A stretch of DNA of 11,647 nt from CAYTEO01 sp964436825. Lineage in GTDB: Bacteria; Krumholzibacteriota; Krumholzibacteriia; LZORAL124-64-63. The stretch is taken from NCBI GenBank assembly GCA_964436825.1, contig CAYTEO010000062.1, forward strand, positions 1 through 11,647, read 5' to 3'. Both the position numbers and the translations under genes were made by a program. Positions 7,901 to 11,647 of this stretch are shown here, one piece after another. The notes beneath the pieces were generated by a model. The model did no database searches, was not told the origin of the DNA, and saw only the letters and a list, made by a program, of their open reading frames with translations. Each line of letters begins with the position of its first letter. Position 1 is the first letter of the stretch.

Positions 7901-10900
7901 CGTCGGGCGTGTTGTCCAGCACGACGCTGGTCAGGTCGACGGCGTCGAAGGAGTTGTGGGCCGCGGGCTCCTGGTCCCAGGACGGATCGGTCATGACGGT
8001 CACGTCCCGCAGCTGGACGGCCACCGGATCGACGGCGTAGTCACCGCTGATGCCGCCGATCTCGACGATGCCGGCGGTGCCGGCGGGCTGGAACAGGGCC
8101 GTGATCCGGCCCGCCTCGTCGGAGACCGGCGCGGGATCGGCGAAGCCGCCGGCGGCCGGCGGGTCGACGGTCAGCTGCAGCGGGACGCCGGCCAGCGGGA
8201 CGGGATTGTCGTACGCGTCGACGAGCTGCCCGGTGACGGTCAGGGGACTGTCCAGGCCGGCGACGGTCGCCTCGGTGCGCAGCTGCCACCGCTCGGCCGG
8301 GCCGGGCGTGACGGCGATGGTCAGCGTGGTCGTCCCGCTCTCCAGCGAGTCGGCCCGCACGTCCAGTGTCAGGCCGTCGACGACGACCGCGGCGGTGAGC
8401 GTCAGCAGGCCGGTGCCGGTGGCCGTCAGCTCGGCGGTCGCCACGCCGTCGGCGTTGGTCAGGACGGTCGGCACGGTGAAGGCGCCCCGGCCGCTGGATC
8501 CCGGATCGACCAGGAAGGAGACGGGGACGTCGGCCAGCCGGCTCTCGTTGCCGGCGGTGTCGAACAGCTGGGCGGTGACCGCCACCGCGTCGCTCCCGTC
8601 GGCCAGCATGGTGTCGCGGTCGGCGGTCAGGACGACCGTCGCCGGCCGGGGGTCGCCGAAACCGACGACGAGCCTGGCCGTGGGCGGCGGCGTCGCGCCG
8701 TCCTTGCCTTCCCACTGGGCCGGGACGTCCGGTCCCACGAAGACCCGCAGGACCTCGACGGCGTCGTCGATCATCCAGAACCGCAGCACCCCGTCGCTGG
8801 CCGAGACGGTGGCGATGGTGTCGGTGACGTCCTCGCTGGCCAGGAAGCGGACGTCGCCCCGCGGCGGGACGACGTCGTCAAGCTTGCGGGCCGTCAGCGG
8901 CAGGTCGACCAGCCGGCCCTGGAGGTCGAACAGGTCGCGACGCCCGTCGGCATCGACCGCCTCGGCGACGACCGGCGCCGGGGAGAAGAAACCGTCCGCG
9001 GGCAACGACACCGTCCCGGTGACCGCCTCGATGGGCCGCCCGTCGGCGTCCAGCAGGCGGAAGCGGTCGGCGACGACGGCCTGCAGGGAGAGCTCGCCCG
9101 CGTCGCTGACCGCGTCGGGCTGCTCGGTGGTGACGGTCGTGGTCAGCAGGCGGTATCCGTCGGCGTCGACGGTCAACGTGTAGTCGCCGGCCGGGACGTA
9201 GAAGCCCGGATAGGCCCCCCCGGGCCCGAAGCGGCCGCCGGCGGCGGTGAACAGGAGGGTGTCGGCCACCCCGTCGCCGGTCAGGACGACCCGGCCGGCG
9301 TGTCCCGGCCCGTCGGCGAAGGCGATCGTTCCCGCCACGCCGGGCAGGCGGTGCAGGGTGACGGTCAGGCCGGTCAGGTCCTCCCCGGCGACGACGGTGA
9401 CGGTCGTCTCGGCCGGGACGTAGGTCGGCGCGGTCGCCAGCAGGGAGAACGTCCCCTCGCCGGTGGCGAAGAAGCTGAACGTGTCGCCCGGCGCGGCGAA
9501 GGTCGCCCGGTCGAGGGTGTCGCCGGCGGCGTCGCGCAGCAGGATCTCGCCGGCCGCTCCCGGTCCGCTGGCGAAGGCGATGGCGCCGGCGATCCGGGGT
9601 GCCCGTTGCAGGACGAGGTCCAGCCCGGTGACGTCGGTGCCGGCGGTCACCTCGATGGGGAAGACCTGGCGCAGGTAGGTCTCGGCCCAGGCCTCCAGGG
9701 TGTAGGTGCCGCTGACCGACACGTACCAGGTGAAGGCGAACGGGAAGTCCGACGGCAGGAGCGTTCCCCGGTCCAGGACCACGCCGTCGGGGTCCCGGAA
9801 GACGTACTCGCCCAGCCGTCCCGGGCCGTCCAGGGAAAGGGTGCCGCCGATCGTCGTCGCCTTCTCCAGGACGGCGTCGAGGCCGGTGACCTCCTGTCCG
9901 GCGGTCACCGCCACGCCCGTCAGCGTCGTCGGGAAGTAGCCGGGCGCCGCGATGGTCACGTCGTAGGTGCCGCTCGGCAACCGGCCCAGGCGGTAGTCGC
10001 GCACCCCGGGGTCGGTGGTGAAGGCGACCAGGGGATCGGCCAGCTCGCCCCCGGCCCATCCGACCAGCCGCGCCGTGACGGTCAGCGGGACGTCGCCGGG
10101 ATCGGCGGGCAGGGTCACGTGGCCGGAGACGGCGCCGTCGGCGGGATCGACCACGCCGTCGCCGTCGATGTCGACGATCGAGACGTGGAGGTGCTCCAGC
10201 AGCAGCGAGCCCGGCGTCTCGCCGGGGGTCGTGTTGTCGGGGGCCACGTCCTCGGCCGGGTCGCCGTCCGCGTTGCCCGCCACGATCCCGGCCAGGCGCA
10301 GGGTCGCATGCGGCGGGACGCCGTCGGGGTAGAGGGTGGACCAGGCGACGGCCAGCTCCGTCGTGTACCAGGCCGGCAGCCGCTTGGCGCCGGGCGGGCT
10401 GAGGGAGAAGGTCTGGGCCGCGTGCATCTCGCCGGAGAGATCGGCGACGCCGCCGTCGGGGCCGGTGACCCGGTAGAGGACCGGCGTGCCGACGTCGTTG
10501 AACGCCCCGTGGGACTGGGCCACGACGTAGTCGATGCTGCGCCCCGCGGGCAGCGAGACCGCCCGGGGCACCGAGTCCAGCAGCGCGGCGTCGGTCAGGC
10601 CGCTCTGCAGGCCGGCGTCCAGCAGCAGCAGGACGGTCCGGTTGGAGGCCAGGTACTGGGTGCCGACGTAGAGGGAGTCGGCGTCCCAGGTGACCCAGAG
10701 GCGGTAGAAGTCCGCCGACAGGTTGGCGCCGTAGTCGGCGGTGTCGTCCACCACCAGGTCGGCCGGCACCCAGTCGGCGCCGTCGGCGGTGATGGTGCCG
10801 TCCACGGTCACGGTGTGCAGCGGGTCCGCCAGGGCGGGGACGGCCGCCAGGAGCAGGGCCGCCGCCAACAGGGCAGGCAGCCGGCGGGCGGCAACACGGG

Positions 10901-10925
10901 CAGGTGAACGACGTGCGACGGGCAT
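4932..10925 (-). CDS. Giant secreted multidomain protein: glucodextranase-C-like module and C-terminal FlgD-Ig (type IX-like sorting) domain
   Basis: This 1997-residue protein heads the operon. Layout by residue: signal peptide 1-33 (ALA|DP); CBM9/DOMON-like beta-sandwich about 36-245 (FYRLWVTWDADSLYVG); EF-hand-like loop 252-263; four tandem repeats 266-617; unassigned beta-rich region 618-755; Big_1-like Ig domains about 758-850 and 872-957; beta-sandwich about 973-1190; choice-of-anchor-X-like domain about 1196-1300 (LYDDGDPVHGDLAAGDG); a module about 1310-1565 strongly like the glucodextranase C-terminal domain (EDPVGDDHGP, YTYPTN, PGAFDLTGLDVY); unassigned 1566-1885, where 1830-1872 resembles modules that often precede sorting domains; FlgD-Ig-like domain 1886-1997 (SPNPFSPNGDG, TWDGTDENGKPVPYGVY). 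No catalytic domain is recognised, so a surface glucan-binding or adhesive role is inferred. The frame stays open to 11168, but 10925 has a Shine-Dalgarno sequence and signal peptide directly after it. The first domain's family is uncertain. Confidence 0.9.
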   Translation of the reverse strand: MPVARRSPARVAARRLPALLAAALLLAAVPALADPLHTVTVDGTITADGADWVPADLVVDDTADYGANLSADFYRLWVTWDADSLYVGTQYLASNRTVLLLLDAGLQSGLTDAALLDSVPRAVSLPAGRSIDYVVAQSHGAFNDVGTPVLYRVTGPDGGVADLSGEMHAAQTFSLSPPGAKRLPAWYTTELAVAWSTLYPDGVPPHATLRLAGIVAGNADGDPAEDVAPDNTTPGETPGSLLLEHLHVSIVDIDGDGVVDPADGAVSGHVTLPADPGDVPLTVTARLVGWAGGELADPLVAFTTDPGVRDYRLGRLPSGTYDVTIAAPGYFPTTLTGVAVTAGQEVTGLDAVLEKATTIGGTLSLDGPGRLGEYVFRDPDGVVLDRGTLLPSDFPFAFTWYVSVSGTYTLEAWAETYLRQVFPIEVTAGTDVTGLDLVLQRAPRIAGAIAFASGPGAAGEILLRDAAGDTLDRATFAAPGDTFSFFATGEGTFSLLATAPTYVPAETTVTVVAGEDLTGLTVTLHRLPGVAGTIAFADGPGHAGRVVLTGDGVADTLLFTAAGGRFGPGGAYPGFYVPAGDYTLTVDADGYRLLTTTVTTEQPDAVSDAGELSLQAVVADRFRLLDADGRPIEAVTGTVSLPADGFFSPAPVVAEAVDADGRRDLFDLQGRLVDLPLTARKLDDVVPPRGDVRFLASEDVTDTIATVSASDGVLRFWMIDDAVEVLRVFVGPDVPAQWEGKDGATPPPTARLVVGFGDPRPATVVLTADRDTMLADGSDAVAVTAQLFDTAGNESRLADVPVSFLVDPGSSGRGAFTVPTVLTNADGVATAELTATGTGLLTLTAAVVVDGLTLDVRADSLESGTTTLTIAVTPGPAERWQLRTEATVAGLDSPLTVTGQLVDAYDNPVPLAGVPLQLTVDPPAAGGFADPAPVSDEAGRITALFQPAGTAGIVEIGGISGDYAVDPVAVQLRDVTVMTDPSWDQEPAAHNSFDAVDLTSVVLDNTPDALTLEIPFASNWTGLQLHVLLETGWDAAGGSRDAFLMPVNFGHEDRPDFILTSKYSANDYGDFRRWDAATGQWQWFDPASGEFTDQFVETVNIQGSWVDIGAATVRMTIPWAALGGRPDSLRAEVYVTQEDAGVKRSAFDSVPSDATLDLDFDYNDPQPGDWDRAALPVTLAQWGPTYVVRTDFPTPPAITAVSLVPDTLAAGTPFTLTAAVADAGDGVGDVVADLSAIAGGTLVRLYDDGDPVHGDLAAGDGTWSLRATVPLGSPGGERPLVVAAYDAGNVSAARDTVTAQVDAQVEIILHAEDPVGDDHGPDHPGEENMYYTYPTNSVFVPGAFDLTGLDVYMTTTVVSGQVQPMIAFAVHMVDFPDPADPETADWNPYYGELNIEKIDIMIDSGPGGATRGLPNRRVDFEPWNAWDYAIVLDGWYKAVVPSLGQNTVESWRENALRSDADIIIEGDPRTDVVTALVSPAALGNPTADDIRSWNIAVLMASHDFGGEEVLGGIRWVNEARSEWQFGGGSYTDHDPNIIDLLLIPGAGEQPGRPQQELLDYESPEAVQRLTEGLTPCAIEMTAFQDTGPPVIHLPTGDLLLERAPLRDAPVAFSLEITDDFRVEDATARFRPTTAGGSWALESAMGFVGHDLWSVDLPAAWLDTALVASPLDSARYLEFQVVAHDAQGKETVSPVTTMRILPAADCLATAAVLGGGDVALRHVDGSALLVPDGTRRSLLALYGDALGAEAPDPDSLATFVELEWEICQVGARERAAPAVGGAAALGCYRGVALALGDSASYLPLDGRLPAPLELTLHYTRDDLPDGADPNRVGIYEYTAASDRWVLVGGHVNPDAGEVTIRTDHAGTYGLFLGDELDYDPGEVISGITVSPNPFSPNGDGLYDQTTISFYLSQEATVTLEVYNIDGVIKRRLMQPFPFSGEDNAARVPRRVAGLTWDGTDENGKPVPYGVYVLRLIVTYNQAGGTRTIRSNHPVAVIR
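6231..6998 (-). other. Region encoding the glucodextranase-C-like module
   Basis: This stretch encodes residues about 1310-1565 of the giant protein. Recognisable blocks are DPVGDDHGP, YYTYPTNSVFVPGAFDLTGL, an IDIMIDSGPGG strand, VDFEPWNAWDYAIVLDGW, a SWRENAL turn, SWNIAVLMASHDFG and GGIRWVN. These blocks resemble the C-terminal binding module of glucodextranases, which also occurs in some amylopullulanases and other alpha-glucan-active enzymes. Here it occurs without any recognisable hydrolase domain. Exact boundaries are estimates. Confidence 0.75.
9075..10130 (-). repeat. Four tandem ~85-91-residue protein repeats in the giant protein
   Basis: Residues 266-356, 357-442, 443-527 and 528-617 of the giant protein are diverged copies of one module. 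The first three close with a 'VTAG..VTGLD.VL..A' pattern (TAGQEVTGLDAVLEKA, TAGTDVTGLDLVLQRA, VAGEDLTGLTVTLHRL). Copies 2-4 share a 'GPG.aGe..lrd..G..LD' segment. Copies 1 and 4 include 'PSGTYDVTIAAPGY' and 'PAGDYTLTVDADGY', the texture of carboxypeptidase-regulatory-like or PEGA-like beta-sandwiches. They probably act as a stalk or spacer. The repeats are clear in protein and diverged enough to be old. Confidence 0.75.
10137..10172 (-). other. EF-hand/dockerin-like calcium-binding loop in the giant protein
   Basis: Residues 252-263 read DIDGDGVVDPAD, fitting the D-x-D-x-D-G-(5x)-D spacing of an EF-hand loop with ligands at D252, D254, D256, D260 and D263. It sits at the hinge between the first beta-sandwich and the tandem repeats. 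Only one copy was seen, so a true dockerin, which needs two, is not supported. Calcium-stabilised linkage is inferred. Confidence 0.55.
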
Positions 10926-10932
10926 GGCCGTG

Positions 10933-10937
10933 TCCTC
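10933..10937 (-). promoter_or_regulatory. Ribosome binding site for the giant gene
   Basis: On the minus strand this reads GAGGA, seven bases before ATG at 10925. It decides the start: the frame stays open 81 codons further upstream to 11168, but that extension has no secretion signal at its front and would cross the promoter region. Confidence 0.75.
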
Positions 10938-10968
10938 GGGGTGGTGGGACGATGCGATCAGTCGCGGC

Positions 10969-10974
10969 AGTATA
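10969..10974 (-). promoter_or_regulatory. Candidate -10 box for the minus operon
   Basis: The minus strand reads TATACT, a 5/6 match to TATAAT, about 43 bases before the start codon, giving a short leader of roughly 37 bases. No good -35 is present at 16-18 bases upstream, so it may depend on an activator or an alternative sigma factor. Confidence 0.35.
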
Positions 10975-11053
10975 GAGCCAGATCCTGCGGCGGACCAGGA
11001 GAAAAGAACGGGGGCAGGATGCTGTGGCGCACGCTCTCGGCCCTGGTTTTCTA

Positions 11054-11083
11054 TTGACAACTTCCTTCGAGAGGAAGTACTCT
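11054..11083 (+). promoter_or_regulatory. Candidate promoter for the plus-strand gene
   Basis: A perfect TTGACA (11054-11059) is followed after 18 bases by TACTCT (11078-11083), a 4/6 match to TATAAT. The flanking bases are AT-richer than the rest of the window. Transcription would start near 11090, leaving a leader of about 50 bases before the ATG at 11139. The -35 is strong and the -10 is weak with a long spacer, as is common in regulated promoters. Confidence 0.45.
11060..11078. promoter_or_regulatory. Palindrome between -35 and -10: candidate operator
   Basis: ACTTCCT (11060-11066) and AGGAAGT (11072-11078) are perfect 7-base inverted arms around a 5-base centre (TCGAG). The 19-bp element begins right after the TTGACA box and touches the first base of the candidate -10. 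That is the position where a dimeric regulator would control the promoter. A short hairpin in DNA is the other reading, but it has no U-tract and lies upstream of the likely transcript start, so it is not a terminator. Confidence 0.45.
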
Positions 11084-11128
11084 GCACAAATCTCGCCCGC
11101 ACAAGCCGTTGTTCCTCCCTTTGGCCCT

Positions 11129-11136
11129 GGAGGTGA
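11129..11136 (+). promoter_or_regulatory. Strong ribosome binding site for the plus-strand gene
   Basis: GGAGGTGA is fully complementary to the usual 3' end of bacterial 16S rRNA. Its core GGAGG ends five bases before ATG 11139. It fixes the start at 11139 rather than at ATG 11226, which lacks such a site. Confidence 0.8.
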
Positions 11137-11138
11137 CC

Positions 11139-11647
11139 ATGGTTGTTCTGTCGGGGCGAGAATGCCATCTCGCACGAAGATTACTCCTTCCTTCCTTCCT
11201 TCCTTCCTTCCTTCTGATCCTGCTCATGGCCCCCGGCCTGGCGCCTGATGCGCGGGCCGACCAGGACGTCATCGTCTCGTTCGTCCACAAGGGGGAAAAG
11301 GCGTTCGGCGCGGACAGCGACTTCGTGTTCACCAGCCTGGACAGTTGCAAGTACAGCAGCGTGCAGGCCATCCTGGCGGACACGGGGTTCAAGTGGGGGC
11401 GACAGCTCTGGCACACCTCCGACGCCTGCCTGACAAACATCTACTGGTTGGTTTTCTCGGACCAGGACGACGTCGCGAAGATCTGCTCCGACCTTCAGGA
11501 TGACAGTGAAGTGGAGTACGCGGTGGAGAGCGGGACGGTGGAACCGCTGGCGGACCCGTACGTGGTGGAGCCGAACGACTACTGGTACAACCACTCGCGG
11601 ATTAAACAACGAAGTGCAACTCACGGGTCTGCCTCACCCCAGAAGAC
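11139..11647 (+). CDS. Secreted protein, probable S8 (subtilisin-like) peptidase propeptide region; partial, CCTT tract in signal peptide
   Basis: The frame is open from ATG 11139 to the right edge, with 169 complete codons visible. Residues 1-41 form a signal peptide: MVVLSGRECHLARR, then a hydrophobic core containing PSFLPSFLLILL, ending near ARA|DQ. The core is encoded by a CCTT tract. The mature start (about 42-150) has mixed beta/alpha texture with VIVSFVHKG, SVQAILADTGF, YWLVFSDQDDVAKICSDLQ and VEYAVESG, then PYVVEPNDYWYN. Short helices, 'VEYA' and a 'PND.wy' turn before the mature enzyme are typical of secreted S8 propeptides. The catalytic domain would lie beyond the window, so this family call is tentative. 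Codons ATT AAA CAA CGA AGT GCA ACT near 11599-11619 are atypical here, so the last ~16 residues may be out of frame. The gene is divergent from the glucan-binding operon. Confidence 0.7.
   Translation, partial: MVVLSGRECHLARRLLLPSFLPSFLLILLMAPGLAPDARADQDVIVSFVHKGEKAFGADSDFVFTSLDSCKYSSVQAILADTGFKWGRQLWHTSDACLTNIYWLVFSDQDDVAKICSDLQDDSEVEYAVESGTVEPLADPYVVEPNDYWYNHSRIKQRSATHGSASPQK
11185..11214 (+). repeat. CCTT tetranucleotide tract (7.5 units) inside a signal peptide
   Basis: A perfect period-4 tract of 30 bases contains seven full CCTT units (11186-11213). It lies 46 bases after the start codon and encodes repeated Pro-Ser-Phe-Leu in the signal peptide core. Because four is not a multiple of three, gaining or losing a unit shifts the frame. 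Losing one unit exposes TGA at 11215-11217, and gaining one exposes TGA at 11246-11248. Confidence 0.9.

Larger units (their letters stand above)
10926..11138. other. Divergent intergenic region
   Basis: These 213 bases separate the minus operon from the plus gene. They hold the two candidate promoters, the palindrome and both ribosome binding sites described separately. No small gene or RNA gene was recognised in them. Open frames crossing the region have no ribosome binding site or coding texture. Confidence 0.7.

Noticed and set aside
10137..10172. Dockerin domain, suggesting a cellulosome-like complex
   Set aside because: Only one EF-hand-like loop is present. A type I dockerin needs two with adjoining helices, and no cohesin was seen.
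4953..10907. Plus-strand open frame of 1984 codons opposite the giant gene
   Set aside because: It is the antisense shadow of a GC-rich gene with G/C third positions. The product is a low-complexity mix of Val, Gly, Gln, Asp and Arg with no domain or signal peptide.
10926..11168. Upstream extension of the giant gene to a start at 11168
   Set aside because: ATG 10925 has a well-spaced GAGGA and a signal peptide right after it. The extension has no coding texture and overlaps the divergent promoter and the start of the plus gene.
11185..11214. CRISPR or regulatory repeat array
   Set aside because: This is a simple tetranucleotide tract without spacers, inside a reading frame.
11051..11624. 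Minus-strand open frames opposite the start of the plus gene
   Set aside because: They read the CCTT tract as Lys-Glu-Gly-Arg repeats and lack a convincing ribosome binding site or domain. The plus frame has a perfect Shine-Dalgarno sequence and a signal peptide.

Overview
The window is GC-rich, with mostly G/C third codon positions. It holds six genes in two divergent units. Five lie on the minus strand in one tightly packed operon covering 10925 down to 1, and the last of these runs off the left edge. One plus-strand gene starts at 11139 and runs off the right edge. There is no ribosome, tRNA or core metabolic gene to place the organism. Outer-membrane barrels, a lipoprotein, a PorV/PorQ-family protein and a secreted giant with a C-terminal FlgD-Ig-like domain point to a diderm of the Fibrobacteres-Chlorobi-Bacteroidetes superphylum or an allied GC-rich candidate phylum (for example Krumholzibacteriota, Eisenbacteria or Gemmatimonadota). 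This placement is inference.

Minus operon, in transcription order. (1) 10925-4932 is a 1997-residue secreted multidomain protein: signal peptide, sugar-binding-like beta-sandwich, EF-hand-like loop, four tandem ~88-residue repeats, two Big_1-like Ig domains, another beta-sandwich, a module resembling the C-terminal domain of glucodextranase, and a C-terminal FlgD-Ig-like domain with the SPNPFSPNGDG motif. (2) 4935-4051 is a PorV/PorQ-family outer-membrane protein whose ATG overlaps the previous stop (ATGA). (3) 4049-2439 is a predicted outer-membrane barrel. (4) 2425-374 has an N-terminal glycogen-binding (AMPK-beta/CBM48-like) domain joined to a predicted barrel. (5) 359-1 is a lipoprotein with a second glycogen-binding domain, cut by the window edge. 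Junctions are -4, +1, +13 and +14 nt. My reading is that the genes build a cell-surface alpha-glucan-binding assembly, with the giant as a candidate type IX-like secretion cargo and the PorV-like protein as its outer-membrane partner. No catalytic domain was recognised in the window.

The 213-bp divergent gap (10926-11138) holds a candidate promoter for each side. The plus-strand one has a consensus TTGACA and a 7-bp-arm palindrome filling its spacer exactly. The plus-strand gene (11139 onward) has a near-perfect Shine-Dalgarno sequence and a signal peptide whose hydrophobic core is encoded by a 7.5-unit CCTT tract. Gain or loss of one unit would bring a stop codon almost at once, so this is a strong candidate phase-variable locus. 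The rest of the gene resembles the propeptide of a secreted subtilisin-like (S8) peptidase. Its last ~50 bases have codon use unlike the rest and may contain a frameshift.
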